Source of the DNA: Tricholomella constricta
Lineage: Eukaryota > Basidiomycota > Agaricomycetes > Agaricales > Lyophyllaceae
Length of the DNA: 64,000 bases
Direction of reading: 5' to 3'
Assembly (NCBI GenBank): GCA_013368375.1
Contig: JAACJP010000002.1
Span: 1,240,001-1,304,000 of the forward strand
The stretch's first letter is position 1; each line of letters begins with the position of its first letter. Below are positions 48,472-61,331 of this stretch, one piece after another. Under the pieces are notes generated by a model. It saw only the letters and a list, made by a program, of their open reading frames with translations, did no database searches and was not told the DNA's origin. Both the position numbers and the translations under genes were made by a program.

Positions 48472-51291
48472 ATGGACGCTCTCAAGTCCCTCATTCAGCC
48501 TCTGGTCGGCGGCGCCGGCGGCTCGTCTGTCGTTGATGGTATGAAGCTTGTCGTTCTCGGTGGCACCGTTGAGACTGCACGTCGTGTGTCGAGCTCTGCA
48601 TGGTGGGCTCGCTACTTACCCCACCTGACTTCGAACTCACTGTTTCCTGCCCTCCAGGTCCCACTTCGTTAACTGTGAGTAGTTTTCTAATCCTATTACA
48701 CGGGCGCTACCGTGGCTATCACTTCCTCTCCATGGGGGGGACGTTGCTATGCTGGCACCCAGCGGTGGCAAAGTCTCTCGCCTCGTGTTCGTCACGCCTA
48801 CGCCCACGTATATCATCCCAATGTCCAGGACATTCATGGCTACCTACCCATCTCTTTGCTGGCGTTCCTGTTGTCCCACTTCTCGCTGCCACGAGTGCAT
48901 CAACTGACCTCCCGCATTACCCCATTAGCTTTCTTCCTCACGGCTCACTTTTCCGAAGAAGATTATCCGTATGACTGGCTCATGCTCTGGCTTTCCCGCC
49001 GCCCCGAGTGGCAGCGCTCCCGAGAGTTCGAGACTACCACGCGCTCCTCCGGCATCGGCACAGACTCTGCCAATTCGTTCGGCGAGGAGGACTTCGATGA
49101 TGCCACAGTCCCAACGGTTGCCAGCGACGACGACGACGACGTACCTGGGAAGGTGACCACCCGTGTCGTGTTTCAGCCGACCTTCGACACTACACACACC
49201 ATATATTACCGCGGCCATTGGCTGCGCGTGCGGAGGGGTCGGAAAACGGATGGCAGCGGCACCGAGGTGTTGTCCATCAGGTGAGATATATATCACTTCC
49301 AGTCGCATCAAACATCTTATCTCACGTGCGTTAGCGTTGTTGCGCGCTCAAATACGATCCTTAAGCAGCTCGTCCTGCAGGCCAAGAAGGAGTACGAGGC
49401 GGAGGCCATCCACCGCATCCAGATCTATTTCGCGGATTCGCACGGCTCGTGGAGATGGACCGATTCCCGCCATAAGCGGCCCATGGGAAGCATTGTGCTC
49501 AACCCTGGCGTGAAGGAGATGCTGCTCAACGACACCAAGGACTTCCTCAAATCGGAAAAGGTAAGCCCTGCCCAAGGTGCTTTGGTGTCATTCCAAAATC
49601 GTCCTTTCTCAATCTATGTGCGCTGTACAGTGGTACGCCGACCGAGGTATCCCCTTCCGCCGCGGGTATTTGCTCCACGGTGTCCCTGGGTCCGGCAAAT
49701 CGTCTTTGATTCACGCGATCGCTGGTCAGCTCATGCTCGACATCTATGTTGTGTCACTGTCCGCGTCGTGGATATCCGACTCCACACTCACTACGCTTAT
49801 GGGCCGCGTCCCCGCGCGCTGTATCCTACTCCTCGAGGACTTGGATGCTGCATTCGTTCGAAGCTCTACTCGTGAGGGCGGTAGTGAGGAGAAGGAGAAG
49901 AAAGAGGGTCCTGCTGAGCAGGGGCAGAACAACCACGGTAGCAATGGTATGCGTGGAGGCAGGAACCGCAGGGGCGAACAGCTGTCTGATGTGAACACGC
50001 TGAGTTTGAGTGGGTTGCTCAACGCCCTTGACGGCGTGGCGGCTGCTGAGGGCCGACTCCTCTTCGCGTGCGTATCAATCTCAACTACCGGTTAATTACG
50101 ACGCTTACACACTTTCTGCCCATTCAGAACGACCAACCATCTTGATCGGCTCGACCCCGCATTGTCGCGTCCTGGGCGCATGGACGTTTGGGTCGAGTTC
50201 AAGAACGCAAGCAAGTGGCAGGCCGAGGCGCTATTCCGCAACTTCTTCCCATCGACAGAGGACGACCTTACCGAGGCCGAAGCTGAGTCGACGTCGCCCG
50301 CGCCCGGCAGCTCCTCCGGGCACGGTTCGAGCAACGGCTCCGACTCTCGCCCATCCTCGACGCTCTGGTCAATGTCGCCTTCCTTCTCCTCGTCCTCCGT
50401 GGCATCGTCATTCTCGTCAACACCCCTCTCGTCTCCCACCCCCTCGTCGCCCATTGGAGGCACTGCCCCGCTGTTCCCTACGGCTCCGACATCGATGACG
50501 GCGAACCCGCTGCCCCAGTTTGGCGCGAGCAACCAGGCGTACCTACCCCCGCCCGTCGAGGAACATATTCTTTCGAGCCAGCACTCGGCCAAGCCGCTCG
50601 ATGCGGTGACGTTGGGTATTCTCGCGAAGAAGTTTGCGGACGGTGTTCCAGAAGAGGAGTTCAGTGTCGCGGCGCTTCAAGGCTGTATGTGTTTTCCCTC
50701 TGAATTCAATATCATGTATAGCTGATGTACCCTGTGCAGATTTGTTGAAGAACAAGTCGCAGCCGGAGGCTGCTGCGAATGGTGTCGGAGAGTGGGTGAT
50801 TGCGGAGAGAGATATGCGAGAGAGGCTGAAGCGCGAGAAGGAGGAGCGGGAAGAGAAGGAACGTGTTGAGGTGAGTTGATTTTGTGCCATTCTTCGTTTA
50901 ATTCTGAAAATCATGGTTGATATGTCAGCGCGAGAAGAGAAAGCAGAAGGCTGCTGAGAAGGAAGCTGAGAAGAAGGAGCTCGAGAAGAAGGAGCAGGAA
51001 TTGGAGAAGATGCGACAGCTTTTGGCTGAGAAGGAGAAGGAGGAGAAAGAGAGGAAGGAAAAGGAGAAAGACAGCGAAAAAGAGAAGGCGGAGGAGCAGA
51101 AGGTTAAAGAGGCAGAGGCCGCTGCTGCTCAAGAGGCGGCGGCAAAAGAGGAGATAAAGAAAAGGGAACAAGAAATAGAGGAGGCACGCAAGAAGCAACA
51201 GCAGGAAGAGCAAGACAGCGACTCGGACAGCGAAGACAGCGAAATTGAGAACATCCCTGTACAGGCCATCACAAAATCTGCCTGGGCTTGA
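48472..51291 (+). CDS. BCS1-like mitochondrial AAA ATPase with long coiled-coil tail
   Basis: Bcs1 proteins sit in the inner mitochondrial membrane and export the folded Rieske protein for complex III. The N-terminus MDALKSLIQPLVGGAGGSSV with hydrophobic MKLVVLGGTVETARR is followed by HFVNSFFLTAHFSEEDYPYD (after introns) and the BCS1_N region. The AAA module has Walker A GVPGSGKSS, SLSASWISDSTLTTLM, Walker B CILLLEDLDAAF, the sensor TTNHLDRLDPALSRPGRMDV, and FRNFFPSTEDD. An acidic-basic inserted loop lies between Walker B and SGLLNALDGV. Unlike Bcs1, a Ser/Pro-rich stretch and a Glu/Lys/Arg coiled coil (about 50,800-51,280) are added. Intron 2 (about 48,676-48,930) is unusually long. Close relatives of this type are abundant in basidiomycetes, so exact function is uncertain. 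Confidence 0.87.
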
Positions 51292-52028
51292 CTAGAAGAA
51301 GGCGACCCGGTGGCTTTACCCGCCACCACCACCCACATCGATACCACCTGCATCATAACCCCTAGTAGCGTCGCATCGACGCCTCATGTACATACACCAT
51401 CATCCACATCATCATCGCTACCCACGACTATCCCTTCACCACCAACACCACGACCGCGACCACAGCTGCCCTTTGGGCCCGCGACCGCCGCTGAAGCACT
51501 TATCACACGGCACGCGGGTGGCTTCGCACTCATGTACCTCCCGCTTTACGTCCTTCATGTGTACCAAATATTGCTGCATCTCGTCGGTTTGGGAAACCTG
51601 TGACACCGGGGCAGCACGATGGGTCTTCTGAGCCAACGCTGCTTGCTTCTACGTCGCTTCTCTCTCCTGACGGACACCCATCTCATCTCATCGTAAATAT
51701 TGCATCTCCCATCTCGTTCTATCCATCGTCGCCTTCGTTCTGTATATTGTTTGCCGTGCTCTATTCCTGTCAGTTGTACTTAAAAATTGTCAGTTTTCAT
51801 TGTGTATTCGTTGGCAATAAATATGTCGCGTGCTCATGCACAGTCGCTGATATCATTGGCTGAATAAGTGCTGTGGTTGCGCAGTGAAGGGTCTTCGAGT
51901 TTAACCGCAGCATCTGAATTTGGCCGAGTTTGGTCCAGCCTCGCCGCATCGCAATCAGAGTCGTGCTCTGCCTCAATTCCTCCTCGCAGTCCACCGCCTG
52001 TTCGCGTTTATTCCTCACCACCTAGAAA
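51292..52028. other. Intergenic region before VPS1
   Basis: 3' UTR of the AAA ATPase (with CCA/CAT-rich low complexity near 51,380-51,460) and the VPS1 promoter. No gene supported. Confidence 0.5.
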
Positions 52029-54723
52029 ATGGCTACATCATCATCAGGCCTCGGCACGGAAATTGTCTCCGTTATCAACAAGCTCCAAGATGTCTTTACC
52101 GCAGTCGGCTCGTCGGCAGCACAGATAGACCTTCCTCAAATTTGCGTGCTAGGAAGTCAGAGTAGTGGAAAGAGTAGTGTGCTCGAGGTATGAAAGCCGT
52201 GCTCTCGCTCTGTTCCTGCTGCCTAACAAGCCTTGGGATCGATAGAACATCGTCGGACGAGATTTCCTACCTCGTGGAACTGGCATTGTGACACGGCGAC
52301 CTCTGGTGCGTTGGATTACGAGGTGACACCTACGTTGGACTGACCATGCTATGGCTCTTAGGTCCTACAACTTATCAACAGGGCAGCAGGTGGAGTCCCC
52401 GGCACCACTCGTGAGTGCTACCCTCGAAGCCTAAAGCTTAAAATTGACGCCGCCGCAGCGCAAATAAACGGCAAGGACAAAGGCGCCGACAAAGCTGCCA
52501 ACGCTGACGAATGGGGCGAGTTCCTCCACCTCCCCGGCGAGAAATTTTACGACTTCCACAAGATCAGAGATGAGATTGTACGCGACACCGAGGCGAAGAC
52601 GGGGAAGAATGCTGGGATCTCCCCGCAGCCCATCAATCTCCGTATATTCTCGCCCAACGTGCTGACGCTGACCTTGGTCGACCTTCCTGGACTGACCAAG
52701 GTGCCAGTCGGCGACCAGCCCCGTGATATCGAGAAACAGATTCGAGAGATGCTCTTGAAGTACATTTCGAAGCCCGCGTGTATCATCCTTGCCGTGACTG
52801 CCGCGAACACCGATTTGGCGAACTCAGACGGTCTGAAGATGGCGCGAGAAGTGGATCCCGATGGTACGAGGACGATTGGCGTTCTGACGAAGGTCGATTT
52901 GATGTAAGTGCTCATCGCTTGACGTGAGAGCTTATACTGATGAGAGCCGAATCCAGGGATGCTGGCACGGATGTCGTGGACATTCTCGCCGGCCGCATCA
53001 TTCCCCTGCGTCTGGGATACGTCCCGGTCGTCAATCGCGGGCAGCGTGATATCGAGGCGTCAAAGCCCATCAGCCATGCACTTGAGCATGAGCGCGAATT
53101 CTTCGAAAATCACTCCTCATACAAGGGCAAGGCGCAGTTCTGCGGGACTCCCTTCCTGGCACGAAAACTTAATATGGTATCGTATCTGTGGCATTTTAAT
53201 GATTCGTTCCACTAATTTGTGCCCTCTAGATCCTCATGCACCATATTAGAGCGACGATCCCCGACATCAAGGCTCGCATTACGCAGCAGCTCGCGAAATA
53301 CAATGCTGAGCTACAGACGCTGGGCGGACCCCTCGGCGATGGCAACGCTGGCAATGTTGTCCTCTCTGTTATCACAGAATTTTGCTCCGAATTCCGCACG
53401 ACAATCGACGGTAATACCAACGACCTGTCATTGAATGAGCTGTCCGGAGGAGCGCGTATCAGCTTCGTCTTCCACGAGCTCTTCAATAACGGTGTCCGCA
53501 GCATCGATCCGTTTGACCAGGTGAAGGACGGCGATATTCGGACAATCCTATACAACTCTTCAGTGCGTTGACTGCGTTTCTCCGCTGAGCGCCGCTGAAT
53601 TGATCTGCATATGTTAGGGTTCCACGCCGTCGCTTTTCGTTGGCACCGCTGCCTTCGAGGTCATCGTGAAACAACAAATTAAGAGATTGGAGGATCCCAG
53701 TTTGAAGTGTTGCCAACTGGTGTATGACGAGCTTATCCGCATTCTAGGCCAACTGCTTGGCAAGCTTGTTCGTGCTCATGCTTCTGTCGTTAATCCATCT
53801 CATGCTTACATGTCGATTCAACAGCAAGCATTTAGACGGTACCCTGCTCTCCGGGAACGGTTCAACTCGGTCGTCGTCAATTTCTTCAAAACATCGATGG
53901 CCCCCACGATAAAGCTAGTCACAGACCTTGTTGCGTGAGTGATGTCCTCCCATTTACTGACATATCCCGCTCATATGGGCTCAATAAGCATGCAAGCTTG
54001 TTACGTCAACACGACGCACCCTGATTTCATCAGCGGACACAAAGTCTGTCTTAATATGTGAACCCTCTCGCGTCTGCCTGACTGTTATTCTCAGGCAACT
54101 GCCATCGTGAACGACCGTATCAATGCTGCCAAACCCCCGCCTCCTGCCAATGACCCGAAGAATGTTCGGGCACAGGTCAATAACAACAAGGATCTGGACG
54201 TTGACTCGAAGAAAGAAGAGCCTAGCTTCTTTGGCTCGTTCTTCTCGGCGAAGACTGGCGCGAAGAAGAAGGGAGGCCCTGTTATGGAGTCGCCCCCTGC
54301 TATCATCCGGCCACAGGCTGCGTTGAGCGACCGAGAGACAATGGAGACTGAGGTCATCAGTTGCGTTTGCCTCATTCTTATGTTCGATGGGCGTGCTTTA
54401 ACCTTGCTCTGGTGTAGAATTGCTTATTCACTCGTATTTCAACATTGTTAAACGCGAGATGATTGACATGGTGCCGAAGGCCATCTCGTTGACACTCGTG
54501 GCGCACTCCAAGGAGCACCTCCAGCGGGAGCTGCTTCAGGAGCTGTACAAGCCAGAAGTCCTTGATGACTTGTTGAAGGAAAGCGAGTTTGTCGTCAGCC
54601 GTAGAAAAGAGGTTGTCAGCATGGTGCAGGCTCTTAACAAGGCTGAGGAGTGAGTTGTTTCTTTGCCTATTCACGCGCTCCCATCTCATCGCTTCTCCTT
54701 GAAGGATTGTCGCTGGTGTTTAA
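52029..54723 (+). CDS. VPS1: Dynamin-related GTPase Vps1
   Basis: Vps1 is a large GTPase of vacuolar protein sorting, peroxisome and endosome fission. The start [20 protein letters not shown] (52029) is followed by G1 [41 protein letters not shown]3 [14 protein letters not shown], and G4 TKVDLMDAGTDV. The middle domain contains [40 protein letters not shown], and [21 protein letters not shown] Lys/Pro-rich insert B ([13 protein letters not shown]) precedes the [41 protein letters not shown], and the end IVAGV. The SGHKA and NTTHPDF region fits Vps1 better than Dnm1. Ten or so introns preserve the frame. Confidence 0.93.
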
Positions 54724-55694
54724 TCTGAGCTCTTTGCAACCTCTTGTTGGAGCTCTTTCGGACGGCCACGGTTGGTTGAGCTGTACTTAGAGCGACCGTG
54801 CCCTCCGAACCAAACTTTCTGGGCATTTCGAGTCTTACTATAATACCCTCCATACATGGACTGCGATATTGGATTTCTTCTGGCCTTTTTCGATAATTAT
54901 ACAGGAGATGGCTAGGGCGTAATTATGTAGGCAAGTGATTGACAGGGCAATCTTCGCCGCGCATGATGGGAGATTGATAAGAAGAAGATCAGTCCGCAGT
55001 ACACCGCAAAGATACGCCTTGGATGATCACAAGATCATATATGATAGTTCAGCGAGAACAAGGTGGTGGCGAGTCGAACCCAAACGAATGTCGGAATGGT
55101 AACAAAGAGCAACCACTCCAGGCGCGTGTCCACTGAAGGCCAAGATTGGAGATGGCGCGTGCGGCATCTCAATAACCGGGCTCTTCCGATGTCACTATCA
55201 AAGAGCCTCATGGCAAGAGACGCTAGCATGTCTGATAGTAATGATAGATGCTGATCCCTTGCGTGTTTAACGCCCATGAATGGAGGCAAGATGAGCTGTG
55301 AAGTTCCTGGGTTTTTTTTGAGAGGAGAGATGTTGGTTGTCAGGGAGGCCGATGAGCAATTTATGCTCGGTCAGCACCCCTGTGAGCATTATACCGCGAT
55401 TCAGACATAAATTGACAGACAAAGGTCGAGAAGTGCGACGATGGAGTCAAGTTGAGGCGAGTAGCATGCTCTGGGTAGAAAAACAGAGGTCATGTCGAAG
55501 CGAGGCGGGCTTGAGGGGGTCGACAGGATCCGAACGAGGATAGACAAAGGAGGAAGTGTTACGTAAGAGATCGATGACTGCATTAAGCGGAGTTTGAATT
55601 CTACACGGTATATAAGGCCGCGATTCGCCACTTGAATCTGCGTTTTCCCCCAACCTGATATTTTCTCACGCCCCTTCGGTAAAATTTTTTGGCA
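54724..55694. other. Intergenic region before TBP
   Basis: 3' UTR of VPS1 and the TBP promoter; it ends with TATATAAG at 55609-55616. Open frames at 55063-55254 and 55401-55653 lack motifs. Confidence 0.5.
55609..55616 (+). promoter_or_regulatory. TATA box of the TBP gene
   Basis: TATATAAG is 80 bp before the TBP start codon. Confidence 0.6.
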
Positions 55695-56918
55695 ATGTCT
55701 TTCGCGCTCCCCACTCGCAACGTCACATTCGGCCGCTCCAACGCTTCTTCTCAGCAGCAGCAGCAGCCTTATCAGCATCAGCCACAAGTACAGTACCAAC
55801 AACAACAACATGGCTTGGCTTTGCCATCGGGGAACCCATACCTGCAACAACAACCCCAGTCGTTGCCAGGCCCGTCGCCACTGTCGAACTCTTATACTCA
55901 GCCGCAGCTTCCTGCTCCGTCTACCTCCCAGTCCCCGCCCGCTGCCAATAACGCTGTAGCTGGGCCTTCCACACCCGCGACGCCTGTTCCATCGACGCCC
56001 GTGCCCCTCACCCTCGAGCAACAGCACATCACTGCCGTCGAGGGCATAGTGCCTACGCTTCAAAACATTGTCGCGACCGTCAATCTCGACTGTCGTCTTG
56101 ACCTGAAGACTATTGCACTTCATGCCAGGAACGCGGAGTATAATCCCAAGGTTGGTATTGACTCACTTTTTCCTTACGCGACATGTCGAACTGTTTCGAT
56201 TTGTTCCGCGTAGCGCTTTGCAGCCGTTATCATGCGTATCCGCGATCCCAAGACGACTGCCCTTATCTTCGCGTCGGGCAAAATGGTCGTGACCGGTGCC
56301 AAGTCTGAGGATGACTCGCGCCTGGCGTCGCGCAAGTACGCTCGCATCGTACAGAAGCTTGGTTTCGTCGCGAAGTTCTCCGAGTTCAAGATTCAGAACA
56401 TTGTCGGAAGTTGTGACGTTAAATTCCCTATCCGCTTGGAGGGGCTTGCGTACAGTCACGGACAGTTCAGCAGCTACGAGCCAGAGGTGTGTAGCGTCCT
56501 CGGACGCGATATACCGCTGCTGACTCATCCTTTGCTAGTTGTTCCCTGGTCTCATCTACCGCATGATCAAGCCGAAGGTCGTGCTTCTCATTTTTGTGTC
56601 CGGAAAGATTGTCCTCACTGGCGCTAAGGTAAACATATTTTATTATTATTGTCCGACATGACATGAGTCTCGTTCACTCTGTTATCGTGCTTCTCGGTCT
56701 TGACGACCTTGCGCATTGATGTACAAGTGAATCGAGCCAACGTCGGGATCACATGTTGGATCCCGTCGTCTGTGCTCATGTCATGAGTTCAGTGGAACCG
56801 GTTTGAACCCATCCGCTGACACTCCTTGCCTCCCTCTCTCGCGACTCAGGTCAGAGAAGAGATTTACACAGCTTTCAACACAATATACACCGTGTTGTGC
56901 GAGTTCCGAAAGCCGTAA
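55695..56918 (+). CDS. TBP: TATA-binding protein
   Basis: General factor for RNA polymerases I, II and III. The N-terminus [19 protein letters not shown] is Gln/Pro-rich (poly-Gln at the start). The conserved C-terminal saddle is [132 protein letters not shown], and [20 protein letters not shown], all family-invariant or nearly so. Introns follow EYNPK, YEPE and GAK; the last (about 56,629-56,852) is longer than the others. Stop TAA is at 56916-56918. The gene has its own TATA box at 55609. Confidence 0.97.
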
Positions 56919-57753
56919 ACGCGTGGTGGCTTGTGCGTCAGCTTCATCATGTTTATCGCCCCATCGCGTGTGCCCTGCCTCCCGTTTGCCTCTCCATCAT
57001 CCGCTCGCTTGCCGGTCGACTATCCGCTCGGATCGAACCCCTGTACCATGCGGACCATCTTGGAGGGCACGGGCAGGTGCGAAAAATCTAAAATGCATAT
57101 GACTGTCATGTCAGGGAAGAGTGTGGATAGTAGTGCACGTCCGTTTTCTTTCCCCTCGGTCCCTTACTCTTCATCCCAACATTACCATAATCTTAAATTC
57201 CCCTTGTAGCTTTGTTATATCACGCACGCATCATCATTCCCCAACCCTTCAATCAATCAATCATACATACACACAGACATTTTTTACGAAAATTTGTCAC
57301 TATAACGATTTTCAATATCATCACCTTTTATGTACAATATCTTCCCATGTCAATGAGTTATGCTAAAGGCAAGCGGATAGAAACTAAACTGGACATGAGC
57401 GCGGCCCGTCCCCCCGGACGGAACCTGACCGTCGACGGCCGTCGGGCCAACCTCAAGCTGCCTCCCAAGGGAAGCCGCGTGCTAATAACATTTCCCCTGA
57501 AACCTCCGCCTATACCTGCCAAGAGAGGCTAACGCTCATCGAGCGCTCATCTCTCACAAAGCACCCTAAAAAAAAAGAAAAAAAAATGGGCAAGCGGGAG
57601 ACTTTATTCGGAATTTGGAATTTAATAGCTGACTATTCTCCGATTGACTTGGGTCAGCCGCGTTTGTCTGTTTTCCTCTAATCACCCCCAGTTTTCTGTA
57701 TATCCATCACGACGTCGGCTGGTCCTCGTCTTTTTTTTATTCCCTCTTTTTCG
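56919..57753. other. Intergenic region before the GH5 gene
   Basis: Contains TBP 3' UTR and GH5 upstream sequence. A 62-codon frame at 57347-57532, basic with no hallmark, could be an upstream ORF; I do not call it. AT-rich tracts lie at 57,560-57,620. Confidence 0.45.
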
Positions 57754-59779
57754 ATGGTTTTCAATGCAGCTTCATTTTCGGCCCTTCTACAGGCTCTCAA
57801 TCTGACGCAGGGCTCGTACAAACCTGATCCTGACACTCTTTCGTCCTTTGCTGTTGCTGGCAACACATCTATCGCTTCATCTGCATACTCGCCCTCCAAG
57901 TCTTATGGACCTCCCGGTGGCCTTATGTTGTTCGAAAACTCCAAAGATCCTTCGCCTGTGGCGCAAGATCATCAAGACGGATGCTTCGTCGAGCCATACC
58001 ACGCGCCTCTCGTGGAAAATCAAGCCTTTGCCCCTTATGACGCTGACATGGCGCACTTCTATCGTTACCGGCAACAGCAGTCCGTGAATCTAGGCTCCTG
58101 GTATATCATCTCACCTTCTCTCCTGTTCATGTCCGACTCACGATGTTCTGCAGGTTTGTTCACGAAAACTGGATGTCTCCATCACTGTTCAAGTGCGCTG
58201 CGGGCAAGAAGCTCTCCGAATTGGACATCGCATCTGGCTGGGGCTCCTTGGACTCCGCGCGGTCGCTCATGGAGCGCCACTGGGATACCTGGATCAACGA
58301 GTCCGACTTCCGCTACCTCGCGGGCATCGGCATCAACACCGTTCGCCTGCCGATTGGCTACTGGAACCTGGGGCCGTACTATTGCCAGGACACGCCTTTT
58401 GCCTCGGTCGCTTCGGTGTACCAGAACTCCTGGCCGAGGATCGTGCGTGCTATCAATGTTGCGGCCGAGCACGGCATCGGCGTTCTGGTCGATCTACATG
58501 GCGCCGTTGGGAGCCAGAACGGCCAGCCCCATTCTGGCATTTCGGACGGCGCGACAAACATGTTCTCGAACCCGCAATACATGGACAAGACGGTTGATGT
58601 ACTCATGTTTCTAATGCAGCAGCTGTCGACTGTGACGAACGTCGTCGGGATCCAGATATTAAACGAACCGAATAATCTGCCAGAATTGACAGACTTCTGT
58701 GCGTGGTTTCCCTTTTTTGCATCCTGTATGGTTTACTCACGGACCTTTGAATAGATTCGCGCGCCATCGCGTCAATGAGGCAAGCACCCACCCCCGCCGC
58801 AGCGTCGTTCCCTCTCTACGTACACAACGGATTCGACCTTGGGCGTTGCACCGATTACGTCGCAAACCGTACAGATTTTGTTGTTCAGGACCACCACTCG
58901 TATTTCGTCTTTACGCCATCGGATGAGGCTGAACCTGCGTCCGGCCACACCAGCGATATCCAGGGACCCATATCCGATACCTTGGCCAGAGAATCGGCAA
59001 AGCAACGCAGGAATCTCGTCGTTGATGAGTGGTCGTGTGCACTGACACCGGAGAGTATCGCCAACGAGCCCGATAAGGAAGCAGCCCGTAGGGACTTTTG
59101 CAGAGGCCAGATGGACGTATACGCAGATACGACCGCGGGGTGGAGCTTTTGGTGTCAGTGCACTCCGTTTTTGTTCTCTCCGCCTATGTATGCTGACCTG
59201 TCTGCAGCCTACTCAAAAGAAGGATGTGAAGATGACCCAGGGTGGTGTTTCAAGGCCGCAGTGAACAGGAGTCTTCCCGCGAGCTTCTTTTCGTACAACC
59301 AAGATCCGATGACAGACCCTTGGCAAATACAAGTCGTGTCCACCGCCATCGCGAACATGACAACACCCTCTACATCGGACATCTTGTCCTATTCAGAGGC
59401 GAAAGACGCTCCGAGGAGCAGGTCTACTGGACGCTCGCTTTGCCGAACGTCGGAGATGCTGCGCGACTGTCATCACCGGTTCGAAGCTATCCACCATCGT
59501 CGCCAATCCAAGCGGGACGACTTTGATGGTGTCCAACTTACGGACGCGCAAAAATCGACCGTGAAAGGCCATACGGACGGGTTCCTCGCCGCCAAGTCGT
59601 TTGCCTCATTTCGCCTTTCGAAACTGGGATTCGTCGGACAGTATGTTGCAGACTGCCTTGCGCAGCTAGGCCCCGCCGTCGTGGTGCCTGGGACGGAGCA
59701 GAACTATCGCGACGGATTCGGTCAGGGGTTGAAGGAGGGTCAGGAGCTCGTGTTGGCGGTTCTGAATAAAGGACCATGA
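57754..59779 (+). CDS. GH5 exo-beta-1,3-glucanase-type enzyme with C-terminal extension
   Basis: Related to fungal glucan 1,3-beta-glucosidases. The leader from MVFNAASFSALLQALNLTQG to the GH5 domain lacks a signal peptide. The domain reads GSWFVHENWMSPSLF, ELDIASGWGSLDSARSLMER, WINESDFRYLAGIGINTVRL, PIGYWNLGPY, GVLVDLHGAVGSQNGQPHSG, ILNEPNN (acid/base Glu), HNGFDLGRCTDYVANR, QDHHSYFVF, and LVVDEWSCAL (nucleophile Glu). A C-terminal module of about 130 residues follows, containing SKLGFVGQYVADCLAQLGPA and NYRDGFGQGLKEGQEL. Three junctions were inferred; the region around GWSFWCQCTPFLF reads in frame and may be unspliced. Probable cell-wall or intracellular glucan role. Confidence 0.87.
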
Positions 59780-60253
59780 ACTCTTATTGTCATATCTCTA
59801 CATACCCTGTTCTTAATGTTATACGGGTTTGTTGCTATACACAGAGGATGAGAGGGAAAAGGAGCGAGCGGATACTGGAAATCACTAGGATCCGGTGCAG
59901 TACTAGTACTTCGAATAGGTGTAAGTATGGTAAAAGGAGAGATCGGGCATGAAATGGCGGTTATGCTTTGCATGCGGTCATATTGAGATGCGTTTGAGAT
60001 GGGAATGTGTGGAGGCGAATGCATGAATATGGAGATGAACGGGTTGGATCGGATCGAATGAGTTTGTCAGAATTTGAGTCGAGATGTCGAAAAGCAGCGA
60101 TGGTAAATAGGCGAATGGCGAAAGCAAAGACGTTGGTAAGCAGGTGATTTGGATGAGTAATGGGCACAAAAGGGGCAGAAAAATCGAAAGCAGGGGTAAG
60201 CGTTGGTGACATCGAATCGAATCAGTTCGGACATGCATGAAGCAGAATCAGAA
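59780..60253. other. Convergent intergenic region
   Basis: Between the GH5 stop and the stop of the hypothetical minus-strand gene. AT-rich repeats of ATG/GAATG-type triplets are seen at 60,000-60,180; no coding signal. Confidence 0.45.
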
Positions 60254-61066
60254 TCAGCGAAGGTGCAGGGGAGTAAAAGTACAATGCTCGGATTCGTCGT
60301 TATGAGGATCGCGGAGCACGGGCATGAGGTGATGGAACAGGACGCGCGAGGGGTTGAAACGCGGGCGCGGCGTATGCGGACGGGAGGTGTCGACTCGTAC
60401 AGGGGCTGGACTCGGGACAGAGGTGTCGCAAAGAGGGGTGTTTGAGCGTCGCTCGGAAAGGGAAGACGTGAGATGGAGAAGAGGCGAAGATGGGATCAGC
60501 TCAGTCGCGCGCGGGGATGTCTTTCGACGGCGAACGAGGGCGGGATTGCTGCAGTTGGATGTGGGGGGATCGGGGAGCTGAGAGAGATCGGCAATGTCCC
60601 AGATATCAAAGTGGTCTGGAGGCGCGGCGTCGAGGGCGGTAATCCACGGGAGCTGGTCAAATGCGTGTATAGGGGCCGGCTCGGGGTGGCAACTGGAGCG
60701 TGATGAGGGGCGGCGGCGATGGAGCGGGGTCGGGTATGGCTTGGAGCGGCGTCTGGGGAAGGGTGTGCAGCTAGATCGGTTTATCTGGGGACGAGAGCGT
60801 GAGGACTGGGGTAAGAAGGGTGGGATGCGCGCACTGACGGCGGACGGGGCGAGTTCGATGGGCGACATGAGGCGGGGCGTCGAGGAGAGCGAGATGGCGG
60901 CGCGCGGTGGGGCCTTTGACTTGTGTGGCGCATGTGAGCGCAAGGAGAGATGGATAGGGAAGAATTAACTCACGTAGGCCAGTTCACGGGACATGGCGAT
61001 TGCAGGCGCAGTGTTGGCGCGCAGGCCACGCGCAGGGCGTGGACGAGGCGATAAAATAACGGGCAT
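60254..61066 (-). CDS. Hypothetical Ser/Pro/Arg-rich protein, two exons
   Basis: A possible gene. Exon 1 begins MPVILSPRPRPARGLRANTA (61066) and runs to MSRELAY; a GTGAGT donor then a CACAAG acceptor joins in phase to SKAPPRAAISLSSTPRLMSP. Exon 2 is open for over 200 codons and ends FTPLHLR. It is rich in Pro, Ser and Arg with no domain, but FDIWDIADLSQLP and PRFNPSRVLFHHLMPVLRD look like short conserved helices. A start at 60994 (MSRELAY) is possible. Similar low-complexity frames can occur by chance in GC-rich DNA, but the intron border and long frame argue for a gene. Confidence 0.45.
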
Positions 61067-61331
61067 GAGGGGCGTAAGTGAGTTTATAAAGTAAGAATCA
61101 TAATCGAGACAATGGTGGTGGAGGGGAAGAAGAGAAAAGAGTCCAAACACGCCATCACATCCATTGTTCTCCTCCATCAAAACGAGTCAGAAACCGTCAT
61201 TTTGTATTTTTGCTAATGTAGTGTGCGTGCGTTACAGATCATGTAATTGTAGTAGATGACAGCGAGGTGTTACATTGAAATTGATGAAAGAGTAGCAAGA
61301 GAACATCCCGAAAACCAAAGCAAGCTCTAGT

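Noticed and set aside
57347..57532. 62-codon basic frame before the GH5 gene
   Set aside because: No splice site, motif or relation to GH5; probably an upstream ORF or chance.
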